From Occultella glacieicola (lineage in GTDB: Bacteria > Actinomycetota > Actinomycetes > Actinomycetales > Beutenbergiaceae): DNA of 64,000 nt. The stretch lies in NCBI RefSeq assembly GCF_004353825.1, contig NZ_SMNA01000012.1, positions 1-64,000 of the forward strand. The letters are read 5' to 3'. The notes beneath the pieces were generated by a model. It was not told the origin of the DNA, searched no databases, and saw only the letters and a program-made list of their open reading frames with translations. Numbering within the stretch: the stretch's first letter is position 1; every line of letters begins with the position of its first letter. Below, piece after piece: positions 53,463 through 61,551 of the stretch. The translations under genes were made by a program, and so were the position numbers.

Positions 53463-54053
53463 TCACCGTTCGGACGCCGTGACGGCCCCGATCACCACGG
53501 TGGGCACGTCGGCGACATTCGCCCACCAGTGCGGGGTCTCGCACCCGTAGGTCGCCGAGTCCCCCGGCTCGAGTGTCTCCCGGCGCTCCCCATGGGCGAG
53601 CAGCAGTCGTCCGCTCTCGACCGTGATCGACTCGGTGGCCAGGTGCCGGAACGGCTGCTCCTCGTTGGAGAACCCGATCGGCAGCGTCGACCGGATCACC
53701 TGCAGGCGGGTGTCCCCGCGCGGGGTGAGCAGCTCGCGCACGACTCGCTGGCGCTCCGATCCCTCGCGAATCGGGAGCCGGTGCCGCTCCCCCGCCCGGA
53801 CCACGCTGACATCCTCCAGGGCCGGCTCGAGCAGGTCCGCCACGCCGACGCCCAGCACCGTCGCGAGCCGGCGCAGCGTGTGCAGCGACGGGTTCCCGCG
53901 CCCCCGTTCCAGCGTGCTGACCAGGCCGAGGCTGACGTCGGCGCGGTCGGCGAACTGCTGCACCGACAGGCCCAAGCGTTTGCGCCCGGCCCGCACCGCC
54001 TGCCCGATCACGCTGACCGCTAGCTCGTCGTCGCTGAGAGTCATGGGGGCCAT
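53463..54053 (-). CDS. XRE-family regulator with C-terminal cupin
   Basis: A 196-residue regulator: HTH (IGQAVRAGRKRLGLSVQQFADRA... SLGLVSTLERGRGNPSL) at ~17-75 and a cupin sensor domain (ESITVESGRLLLAHGERRETLEPGDSATYGCETPHWWANV) at ~115-190. Such proteins control small-molecule or amine metabolism genes by binding a ligand in the cupin. A second ATG at 54044 is possible. It is divergent from the I36-type gene. Confidence 0.9.
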   Translation of the reverse strand: MAPMTLSDDELAVSVIGQAVRAGRKRLGLSVQQFADRADVSLGLVSTLERGRGNPSLHTLRRLATVLGVGVADLLEPALEDVSVVRAGERHRLPIREGSERQRVVRELLTPRGDTRLQVIRSTLPIGFSNEEQPFRHLATESITVESGRLLLAHGERRETLEPGDSATYGCETPHWWANVADVPTVVIGAVTASER

Positions 54054-54175
54054 CCTGCCGTGCCGGGCCGCGATCGCCGAGCGTCCGCACGGGCGTCAGC
54101 ACGATGTAAGCGAGATGAAACCACGCCGGCCCAGGGTGGTCACGACCGAACACCCATGATGAGGAGCATCAACCC

Positions 54176-54568
54176 GTGATCATCGCCCGTATCCGCCAGA
54201 GCACCCTCGCGGTGCTGGCCGCCCTGACGCTCGCGCTGACCGCCGTCGGCACGGCAACCCCCGCCGCGCAGGCGTCCTCCAACGACCCGCCCGGTGGGGC
54301 GTACACCGGCTGCCCGCGCGGAGCCGTGTGCGTTTACCCGGATGCGGACTGGAACGGCGGCAATCCGTCGTACATCTTCTTCTCCTACGGTGCCCACCGG
54401 ATCTACAACCAGTACGGCGAGCACCGCATCTTCAACAACCAGACCGGTGGCGCCGGCGCCACCCTGTGCGCCACGAGCCACGGCACCTCCTGCCGGATCG
54501 GGGTGCTCGCGGGCGGCTACCGCGACCTCGACCTGACCCCGATCAACTCGATCCGTCTGTTCGAGTAG
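54176..54568 (+). CDS. Secreted peptidase-inhibitor I36-like protein
   Basis: A 130-residue exported protein: signal peptide (hydrophobic core TLAVLAALTLALTAVG, cleavage after AQA) and a compact domain with four cysteines (TGCPRGAVCVYPDADWNGG... LCATSHGTSCRIG), as in the streptomycete metalloprotease-inhibitor (I36/beta-gamma-crystallin-like) family. It may block proteases or bind Ca2+. GTG start after GAGGAG. Neighbouring proteases are encoded nearby, but a link is speculative. Confidence 0.8.
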   Translation: MIIARIRQSTLAVLAALTLALTAVGTATPAAQASSNDPPGGAYTGCPRGAVCVYPDADWNGGNPSYIFFSYGAHRIYNQYGEHRIFNNQTGGAGATLCATSHGTSCRIGVLAGGYRDLDLTPINSIRLFE

Positions 54569-54665
54569 CCGCAGCCGCCGAGGTGAGCTCCGGTGTCTTT
54601 GGCGACGACCACCGACACGGGAGCCCTCACGGGCGTGGGGCCACACCCGCTGGGCCCCCACGGCC

Positions 54666-54694
54666 TTGCTGGGTCGGGGGACCGTCACTACCCT
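54666..54694 (+). promoter_or_regulatory. Promoter of the second AGNRAV-tagged gene
   Basis: TTGCTG (54666-54671), 17 bp, TACCCT (54689-54694): one of the best -35/-10 pairs in the window, 45 bases before the ATG at 54739. Confidence 0.55.
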
Positions 54695-54738
54695 GGACGT
54701 GGCTCGGACACATCGACGGTCCGCCACGGGAGGATCCG

Positions 54739-56067
54739 ATGGGCGTGCACCAGGTCCTGAGTCGGAGCAGTTCGAGAAGCACCGTCGACCGCGAGCGCGG
54801 CCGTGCGGGCGCGCCGCACCGGGACGAGCGGGTCACTCAGCGGGCCCTGGCCGATGCCGCGTCGCTGGGTCACGCGGACGTGCACACGTTGCAGCGGACC
54901 GCCGGCAACCGGGCCGTCGCCGCCCTCCTGCGCACCCCGGTGCAACGCGTCGGCGGGCCCCCGCAGGCCGTCGGCGGCCGGAACGTCATCACGTTCAACG
55001 GCACGGACTACCAGTTCGAGAAGATGAGCATCGGCCGCCTCTCGCGGCTGCTCGACGCCATCACCGGCACCCCGGACGAGCACCGCCAGATCGGGATCGT
55101 CAGCGAGGCGCGCCGGCAGTTGCGGCGCCGGATCGAGACGAAGGGCCTGCCCAAGCCGCCGCCGGTCGATCCGACCGGAACCAAGGCGCAACGCCAGGAC
55201 CGCCGGCACAGCGAGTACGCGGCCATGCGGGAACTGAAATTCCAGTGGAGCACCTTCGTCGGCGTCCAGCTGGCCCGCGGGGTGGCGAGCCGGCCGAGCC
55301 TGGTCGCGGCCTACCGCAAGGCCGACCAGGCACTGCAGGACGCTGTCCGGGCGAAGCGATGCCTGGAGAAGCGCGTCGAGATCGAGACGCTGTTCGCCAA
55401 CATCCGGGACACCTACCGGGCCGAGCGGATCGCCGCGTCGACGGTCAAGACGGCGCTGAACCCGCGGACCGTGACGATCGAGACCGCGCTCATCAACATC
55501 CGCGACCACCTCGGCACCTCCGGCCTGCAGAACAAGACGGCCCTGAAGAAGGAGGTCGACGCCCTGAACCAGACGTTCTCCGGCCTCAGGTTCAAGGTCG
55601 TGCGGATCCTCGACCTGCGGGACGGTTTCGACCATCTCACGGCCGACGTGATCGACCTGGCCGAGCGTGCCGCGAACCTGAAGCTCGCCGGGAAGCCGAC
55701 CGGAGCCTCCGGCCTGAGCCGGTACTACGGCGCCCACGACGGTCACAATCAGGTGATCACGAACGCGAGCCCGCTGATCCTGGTCCCGCTGAGCAACTCG
55801 GCGGCCATCGCCAAGGGCACGAACGTCATCACGGCCGTCCAGCACGGTGACCAGCTGGCCGTGGCCGCGAAGACCCACGCCAACAGCGTCACCATCATCG
55901 GGACCGGGGACAAGCAGCAGTTCCACATCCGGCTGTCCCAGGGAACCACCCAGATCCGGTTGGAGACGATCGTCACCACCCAGTCGGTCCCGCACCCGGA
56001 CGATGCGAGCGCACCGAAGAAGAAGCTGCACCTCATCGATTTCAAGCAGATCCAGTTCGGGCACTGA
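54739..56067 (+). CDS. AGNRAV-tagged protein with helical C-terminal region
   Basis: A 442-residue protein without signal peptide. Residues 51-64 (LQRTAGNRAVAALLR) repeat the tag seen in the 51665 gene, followed by TPVQR. A short domain (NVITFNGTDYQFEKM) leads to a long charged helical stretch (~110-310, KADQALQDAVRAKRCLEKRVEIETLFANI), then a segment with RYYGAHDGHNQV, which resembles a processing or catalytic loop, and a beta-rich end. GGAGG precedes the ATG. The body matches no family I can name; an effector or structural payload is conceivable. Confidence 0.6.
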   Translation: MGVHQVLSRSSSRSTVDRERGRAGAPHRDERVTQRALADAASLGHADVHTLQRTAGNRAVAALLRTPVQRVGGPPQAVGGRNVITFNGTDYQFEKMSIGRLSRLLDAITGTPDEHRQIGIVSEARRQLRRRIETKGLPKPPPVDPTGTKAQRQDRRHSEYAAMRELKFQWSTFVGVQLARGVASRPSLVAAYRKADQALQDAVRAKRCLEKRVEIETLFANIRDTYRAERIAASTVKTALNPRTVTIETALINIRDHLGTSGLQNKTALKKEVDALNQTFSGLRFKVVRILDLRDGFDHLTADVIDLAERAANLKLAGKPTGASGLSRYYGAHDGHNQVITNASPLILVPLSNSAAIAKGTNVITAVQHGDQLAVAAKTHANSVTIIGTGDKQQFHIRLSQGTTQIRLETIVTTQSVPHPDDASAPKKKLHLIDFKQIQFGH

Positions 56068-56089
56068 CGTCGCGGTCGCCGGGGCGGGC

Positions 56090-56308
56090 TCAGGCCCGGG
56101 GTTGGACCGTCCCCACCACCACGGTCCGGACCGGCACGCCGTCGACCGTGTCGGGCAGGTCATGGGCGTCGTCGGCGGTGCGCAGGTTCACCCGGACCCC
56201 GTGGCCGTCCGGCACGCGCACCAGGCCGACGCCGACGATCCCGTCCCGGTCGCCGAACTCGGCGCGCACGCGTTCCTTGGCGGCCCGGGCGGCCTCGAGG
56301 TCGCTCAT
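56090..56308 (-). CDS. 72-residue protein resembling the N-terminus of the upstream protease
   Basis: A 72-residue protein (LEAARAAKERVRAEFGDRDGIVGVGLVRVPDGHGVRVNL). Its first part parallels the protease N-terminus (LNDARALKRQVIASVGDRF... FAVGIAPRGGADYGVAVRY): helix, GDR, then a GVG/GIxxxG strand pair. The start overlaps the protease stop by 4 bp, so it is made with the enzyme and could act as its inhibitor or folding factor. This role is inferred. Confidence 0.65.
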   Translation of the reverse strand: MSDLEAARAAKERVRAEFGDRDGIVGVGLVRVPDGHGVRVNLRTADDAHDLPDTVDGVPVRTVVVGTVQPRA

Positions 56309-57282
56309 CGCGAGCCGCGGACCAGGCTGGCGTCGAGGGCGGTCAGCACCGCCTCGATCTGGTTCAGGTAGGTCAGGCCGGTGCCATTCGTGCCGCCGGT
56401 CTCGCTGCCGGCGAACAGCAGCCCGACTGCGGCGGCGTCGTCCGGGCGGTAGACGAGCGACCCGCTGTCGCCGCCCTGGGAGAACGGCCCGGCCGTGGTG
56501 GACTCCACCTCGATCTGGTCGTCGAAGGTGAGCTGGCCGAGGCCCTCGCCGTAGTCGATCACGATCCCGTCCAGTTCGATGGCGCTCACCCGACCGTCGG
56601 TGACGCCGGTGGTGCGGCCGATCTTCTGCACCGGCTCGTCGCCCTCGACCGTGGTCGTGCCGGTCAGCGTCCCGGCGGGGTAGGTCGGGTCGAACTCGAC
56701 GTCCTCCAGCGAGGCGAGGGCGGCGTCGACCGTCGCGGCTCGGCCGGCCTCCAACGCCACCACGGCGGCCAGGGCGCCGATCCGGTCCTGCGGGTAGCGG
56801 CCTCCGTCGGCCGGGCCCGGTTGCAGCACCGGGTCGCCGAGCCGCGCCTGCGGCGACCCCGCGAGAACGTGGAAGTTCGACAGGACGTACGGATCGCCGT
56901 CGGGCCGGGTGACGAACGCGCCGAGCGTGCCCGCCGTGACGTCGCGGTGGCCGATCGAGAGGCCCGGCCGCAGCGGGCGGACCCGGCCCTGCTCCCCCAC
57001 CGTTGGCGCGGTGGGTTCGGTGAGCGCCCGGACCCGTCCGACCGCCCGCACGTCCGCGTCCGGACCGAGCTCGGCGGCGAGGTCCTCCGCGACCGCCAGT
57101 ACCCGGTCGTCGTGGTGGTCGTAGCGCACCGCCACCCCGTAATCGGCCCCGCCGCGCGGCGCGATGCCGACGGCGAACGGCGCCAGCCCGGGCGTCGCGA
57201 ACGCGCCGGCCGCGCTCGCGAACCGGTCGCCGACGGACGCGATGACCTGTCTCTTGAGTGCACGTGCGTCATTGAGGTCCAT
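56305..57282 (-). CDS. Trypsin-like serine protease without signal peptide
   Basis: A 325-residue S1-type protease. The catalytic residues are His138 (LSNFHVL), Asp186 (TVDAALA) and Ser273 (QGGDSGSLV). A ~100-residue N-terminal domain precedes the protease fold. No signal peptide or membrane helix is seen, which is unusual for this family and implies cytosolic action or non-Sec export. ATG 57282 is used; an earlier in-frame start at 57312 exists. Coupled to the 72-residue gene downstream. Confidence 0.82.
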   Translation of the reverse strand: MDLNDARALKRQVIASVGDRFASAAGAFATPGLAPFAVGIAPRGGADYGVAVRYDHHDDRVLAVAEDLAAELGPDADVRAVGRVRALTEPTAPTVGEQGRVRPLRPGLSIGHRDVTAGTLGAFVTRPDGDPYVLSNFHVLAGSPQARLGDPVLQPGPADGGRYPQDRIGALAAVVALEAGRAATVDAALASLEDVEFDPTYPAGTLTGTTTVEGDEPVQKIGRTTGVTDGRVSAIELDGIVIDYGEGLGQLTFDDQIEVESTTAGPFSQGGDSGSLVYRPDDAAAVGLLFAGSETGGTNGTGLTYLNQIEAVLTALDASLVRGSR

Positions 57283-57352
57283 GGCGTCCAGTCTGCGCCC
57301 CGCCTCCGACATCCGCGCCCGGGGCTACCGGCACCGGAGCGGCTTCTCGGCG

Positions 57353-59263
57353 CTACCGGCTCTCGAACCGGAACCGCCGATCGTCGCCCTCGCGGGCCCC
57401 CTCGAACCGAACGCTCGTGCTCCCGACGTTCGGGGCGCCGTCGGCGATCAGCGTGAGCCGGTGCAGCGACTCTCCCCAGACCGGCCCGAGCCGCACGTCG
57501 TCGATGTCGATCACCTCGTGCTCGGTGCGGCACAGCCCGGCGTCGTGGTGCAGCCGCACCCGCGCCCGCTCGCCCGCGAGTTCGAGGACGCCGGGGACGA
57601 TCACCACCGGTTCGCGGCGCAGCAGCAGGTGCCACCGCAGCGGGCCCGCGGCCTCGAGGTCCCAGGTGTCCCGGACGGTGACCTGCCCGGCGGCCCGGTC
57701 GAGCATCACCTCGCGCCACCAGGACCGGATCCCGGCGCCGCGGTCGTAGGCGTCGGCCAGATCCGCCCGGAACGTCGCCGACTGCTCGTCCAGGGTCGCC
57801 GCAACGCTGCGGGCGGCGAACTCGCGCCCGTCCCGCTGCTCCCAGCGCCCCACTTGCGGCAGGTTGTGGAACGTCGAACGCATCGTCCAGATCTGGTACC
57901 GGTCGGCCGAGAACGTGCGCCGGGTGTACTCCCCGACACCGGCGTCCACGACCACCGGGTCGCCGTCCCACGCGAGCACGAACGACCCGACGTCGTTGTG
58001 GTTGTGGCTCTCCGCGTTGTGCCCGCCCTTGACCGCCACGAACGGGCCCTGCGCGCTGCCGGCCCGGGTGCGGGCGGTGAGGACCTCGGTGCGCGGCAGC
58101 CAGGTGTGCGCGAGCAGCGGCGGGTCGGCGGGTGGCGCGGCGTGCCAGTCTGCGTCGAACAGGGCAGGCAGGACCCGGCCGAGGGAGTAGGACGGTTCGA
58201 CCGCGGGTCCCGCGCCCCGCATCGCCCGGGCGTGCGCCTGGACCTGGTGGTCCCCGATGCGGCGGCCGAACAGGTGCAGCAACCGGGGCGAGGCGCCGTT
58301 GCGGCTCGCGCCCCGGTCGGCGCGGGCGGCTCCGTCGGCGAAGTTGACGTACCAGGGCCCGCCCACGTGCACGCCGAGCGGGTATCGGGCCGCGGCGCGC
58401 AGGTACGGCTCGTCGTAGAGGTCGAGGGCGCCGCCGGAGGCCGAGTGCAGCCATTCCAGGCACTCGAACAGGCTCGCCGCGGCGCGCCACCAGTAGTCCA
58501 CGCCCTCGTCGCAGCCACCGTCGTCCGGGACCGCGGCCAGGTGGTGGTCCAGCCCGGCCGCCACCTTGAGCATGGTGGCCACGCGGCGCTCCCGGTCGTC
58601 CTCGAGCAGCAGGGTGGCGGCCACGAGGTTGGAGTGGATCCACGGGTTCCAGTTGTTCGCGGAGCCGGAGTACCAGCGCCAGGTCGTATCGGAGAGGTAG
58701 GGGGCCAGGGCCCGACGGCGGACCTCACCCCGGATCCGGGACCGCAGCCCGGGTGCACGGTCGGCCAGGCGCGGGCCGAGCACGTGGTCGGCCCAGGCCA
58801 GCGCGGCCGCCGTCTCGGCGGCGAACAGGTCGAGGGAGGGCCGAGCCGGGTCCGGCAGCGCACCCCCGCCGTCAGGCTCGCCGAAGTCGTGCGGCGGCAG
58901 GCACCACGCGCTCTCCTCACAGACGGCCCAGAGCCCGTCGACGACGTCGTCGAGGAAGCGGTCGTCCGCGGTCAGGGCCGCGGCCACCACGCCCGCCGCG
59001 AGCCGGTCCCGGCGGGCGAAGTAGTGCCGTTCGAACGGCAGCCGCAGCCCGTCCCGGGCGTAGGCGAGCCAGGCCGTCGCGGGCAGCGTCGGCCACGGCC
59101 CGGTGCACCGCTGCTCGGCCTCGACGAGCAGGACGCTCCGCACGGCGGCGTCCACCGCATCCCAGGCGGCCCGATCATCGACCGGCGGCACCGGCCGCCA
59201 CGCCCCCGGCTCCGGGAGGTGCTCCCGCAGCACCGCCTCGGCGAGTCGGTCACTGACACGCAC
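57353..59263 (-). CDS. Heparinase II/III-family protein
   Basis: A 636-residue protein with an alpha/alpha toroid (~1-330, including SANNWNPWIHSN) and a C-terminal beta-sandwich containing KGGHNAESHNHNDVGSFVL, the heparinase II/III hallmark. Such enzymes are polysaccharide lyases acting on uronate-containing glycans. No signal peptide is visible, so intracellular oligosaccharide breakdown is likelier. GTG 59263 has AGGAGG at 5 bases. The LacI/SDR/CoA cluster lies just upstream on the same strand. Confidence 0.88.
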   Translation of the reverse strand: MRVSDRLAEAVLREHLPEPGAWRPVPPVDDRAAWDAVDAAVRSVLLVEAEQRCTGPWPTLPATAWLAYARDGLRLPFERHYFARRDRLAAGVVAAALTADDRFLDDVVDGLWAVCEESAWCLPPHDFGEPDGGGALPDPARPSLDLFAAETAAALAWADHVLGPRLADRAPGLRSRIRGEVRRRALAPYLSDTTWRWYSGSANNWNPWIHSNLVAATLLLEDDRERRVATMLKVAAGLDHHLAAVPDDGGCDEGVDYWWRAAASLFECLEWLHSASGGALDLYDEPYLRAAARYPLGVHVGGPWYVNFADGAARADRGASRNGASPRLLHLFGRRIGDHQVQAHARAMRGAGPAVEPSYSLGRVLPALFDADWHAAPPADPPLLAHTWLPRTEVLTARTRAGSAQGPFVAVKGGHNAESHNHNDVGSFVLAWDGDPVVVDAGVGEYTRRTFSADRYQIWTMRSTFHNLPQVGRWEQRDGREFAARSVAATLDEQSATFRADLADAYDRGAGIRSWWREVMLDRAAGQVTVRDTWDLEAAGPLRWHLLLRREPVVIVPGVLELAGERARVRLHHDAGLCRTEHEVIDIDDVRLGPVWGESLHRLTLIADGAPNVGSTSVRFEGAREGDDRRFRFESR

Positions 59264-59662
59264 TGTTCCTCCTGGTCACCCTCGAACACGACCACGCCAT
59301 CCTTGCGCACCGGCCGGCCGTTGCCGAACGCCACCGGCCACGCGGCGGTCCGTCGCCGACCACCGCTGCCACCGCCGTCGCGCCGAAACCGGTGCCCTTG
59401 CCGCGCCCCGTCCCTGAGGCCGCGGTCCGGGTTGGCGATCCTCTTGATCAGGGCATTGACCGCCGTGGTCGCGATCTCGGCGTGATCGGCCGGCGCACCG
59501 CCGGCGACGTTCTGGAGCGAGTACCGAACGCGGCCCTGAAGACGTTCTCGCGGGAAGCCAGGCGCCGTGCACCCGGTCGGTCCTGAGCCTCGCCCGGAGC
59601 ATGCTCCAGGCGGCCGTCGCAGGAACGAACTTTCCGCAGATAGTTGTTCTTCGGCTCTGCCC
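59264..59662. other. 399-bp gap with a possible LacI C-terminal remnant
   Basis: No intact gene is seen. On the minus strand, about 59520-59424 reads HAEIATTAVNALIKRIANPDRG, which looks like the C-terminal helix of LacI-family regulators (EIGxxAVxLLLxRIxxPDxP). The reading continues without stop to near 59280 but loses resemblance. It may be a degraded regulator; the promoter of the heparinase gene should also lie here. Confidence 0.35.
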
Positions 59663-60772
59663 TCAGGCGTGCGCCGCGCCCCTCGCCTCGGCCGGCGGGG
59701 CGGTCGAGGACCGCAGGATCAGCTTGGCCGGCCGCACCACGAGCTGCGGCGGCCCGCCGTGGGCGGCCGGCCCGCCGATCCGGTGGAGCAACAGCTCCCC
59801 GGCCCGCTCCCCCACCCACGCGGCGGCGCTGTCCACGGTGGTCAGCCCGATCCCGGGCAGCGAGCCGGCGCTGATGTTGTCGTGCCCGATGATCGAGACG
59901 TCCCACGGCACGCTGAGCGCGAGTTCCGCGCAGGCCACCAGTCCGCCGAGGGCCATCACGTCGTTCGCGTAGTGCAGCGCGGTGGGCCGCGGGGTGCGGG
60001 CGAGCAGCTCGTGCGTGCCGAGCCGGCCGTCCTCCATCATCGAGCCCACGGTGACCGAGACGGCGTCCGGAAGGTCCGCCGTCGCCGCCTCGAAGCCGCG
60101 CAGTCGGTCGTGGAACGGCTTCACGCTCTGGTTGCTGGCCACGTAACCGATCCGGGTGTGGCCGAGGTCGCGCAGGTGCTTGACCGCGATCTCGGCGCCC
60201 TGGACGTTGTCGATGACCACGGTGTCCCAGAGCAGTTCCGGCAGGTCGCGGCTGGCCAGCACGGTCGGGACGCCGAGTTCCTCGATGAACTCCAGCTCGG
60301 CGGAACCGCCCTGGACCGAGGCGAGGATCAGCCCGTCCACCCGCCGCTGGATGAGCGAGCGGATGATCTCGACCTCCCGGTCGCCGTCCCGCCCGGAGCT
60401 GCCCAGGATCAGGTTGTAGCCGCGCGTCTCGACCACGCTCTGCAGGCTGGCGACCAGATCGGGGAAGAACGGGTTCATGATGTCGGCGATCACGAGGCCG
60501 ATCGTCATCGAGGAGCCGCTGGTCAGGCTGCGGGCGATCGGGCTCGGGTGATAGTCGAGCTCACGGATCGCGTCCTCGATCCTGGCCCGGGTCTTCGGCG
60601 CCACGGAGTACCCGAGCGAGACGTTCAGGAACTTCGAGACCGTGGCCTTCGACACGCCCGCGCGCGCGGCCACGTCGTTGATCGTGGGCTTGGCGGGCCG
60701 GCGCGCCTCGGCGCCCTCACCGGGCGCGGCCCACGACTCGGCCGCGCCCTCGACCGCGGGCCCGTCGTTCAC
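59663..60772 (-). CDS. LacI-family transcriptional regulator
   Basis: A 369-residue regulator with an unusual ~28-residue N-terminal extension before the HTH (TINDVAARAGVSKATVSKFLNVSLGYSVAPKTRARIEDAIRELDYHPS). The ligand domain follows (IGLVIADIMNPFFPDLVASL... IGYVASNQSVKPFHDRLRGF). GTG start overlaps the SDR stop by 4 bp, so the regulator is co-translated with the CoA-transferase triad and likely controls it and the heparinase gene. Confidence 0.93.
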   Translation of the reverse strand: MNDGPAVEGAAESWAAPGEGAEARRPAKPTINDVAARAGVSKATVSKFLNVSLGYSVAPKTRARIEDAIRELDYHPSPIARSLTSGSSMTIGLVIADIMNPFFPDLVASLQSVVETRGYNLILGSSGRDGDREVEIIRSLIQRRVDGLILASVQGGSAELEFIEELGVPTVLASRDLPELLWDTVVIDNVQGAEIAVKHLRDLGHTRIGYVASNQSVKPFHDRLRGFEAATADLPDAVSVTVGSMMEDGRLGTHELLARTPRPTALHYANDVMALGGLVACAELALSVPWDVSIIGHDNISAGSLPGIGLTTVDSAAAWVGERAGELLLHRIGGPAAHGGPPQLVVRPAKLILRSSTAPPAEARGAAHA

Positions 60773-61551
60773 CCGAGCACCCCGCCGCCGTTCAGGTGCA
60801 GCGTCTGCCCGTGGAACAGGGGGGCACCGGGGCCGACCAGGAACGTGACCGCCGGCCCGATCTCCTCGGGCAGGCCGAGCCGGCCGATCACCGAGTCCCG
60901 GGTGCGGGTGTGCACCCATTCCGGGGTCGCGTGCGGGGTCACCATCGGGGTGTCGATCGGCCCGGGCGCGATCGCGTTGACCCGTACCGTCGGCCCGACC
61001 TCGCGGGCCAGCGCCCGGGTGAAGCCGAGCAGCCCGGCCTTCGCCGTGCAGTAGGCGACGAAGTCGGTGGCGCCCTTGTAGGCGAGCTGCGAGCTCAGAT
61101 TCACGATGCGCCCCTCCCCTCGCTCCAGCATGCCCGGCACCACCAGGCGGGTCACGATGAACACGCCGTCCAGGTCGACGGACATGGTCCGTCGCCACTG
61201 GGCGAGGTCGGTGTCCACGAGCCGTCGCGACTCCATCCAGCCCGCGTTGTTGACCAGGATATCGATCGGACCCAACCGCTCCTGCGCGTCCTCGAGGGCG
61301 GCGGCGACGGCGTCCCAGTCCGTCACGTCGGCGGAGACCTCGACGGTGCGCACGCCGAGGTCCTCGAGCTCGCCGCACAGGGCCAGCGCCTGCTCACGCT
61401 GGTCGAGGTGGTGCACCACGATGTCCGCGCCCGCGCGGGCGAGGTCACGGCAGATCGCCGCACCGAGGGCACCGACCGCGCCGGTGACCAGGGCCACCGA
61501 TCCGGTCAGCGTCCCGGGGGCCGCAGCGGCGGGAGTTCGGTCGTCGGTCAT
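60769..61551 (-). CDS. SDR-family oxidoreductase
   Basis: A 260-residue classical SDR: VTGAVGALGAAI (cofactor site), NNAGWMESRR, Ser in IVNLSSQLAYKG, YCTAKAG (Tyr and Lys) and a C-terminal HGQTLHLNGGG. Overlaps both the dehydrogenase gene upstream and the LacI gene downstream by 4 bp. It could oxidise the hydroxyl formed by the MaoC hydratase or a sugar intermediate. Confidence 0.9.
   Translation of the reverse strand: MTDDRTPAAAAPGTLTGSVALVTGAVGALGAAICRDLARAGADIVVHHLDQREQALALCGELEDLGVRTVEVSADVTDWDAVAAALEDAQERLGPIDILVNNAGWMESRRLVDTDLAQWRRTMSVDLDGVFIVTRLVVPGMLERGEGRIVNLSSQLAYKGATDFVAYCTAKAGLLGFTRALAREVGPTVRVNAIAPGPIDTPMVTPHATPEWVHTRTRDSVIGRLGLPEEIGPAVTFLVGPGAPLFHGQTLHLNGGGVLG

Noticed and set aside
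53374..54153. 259-codon minus-strand frame spanning the repeat and XRE gene
   Set aside because: Shadow of the XRE-cupin gene in another frame; no family features.
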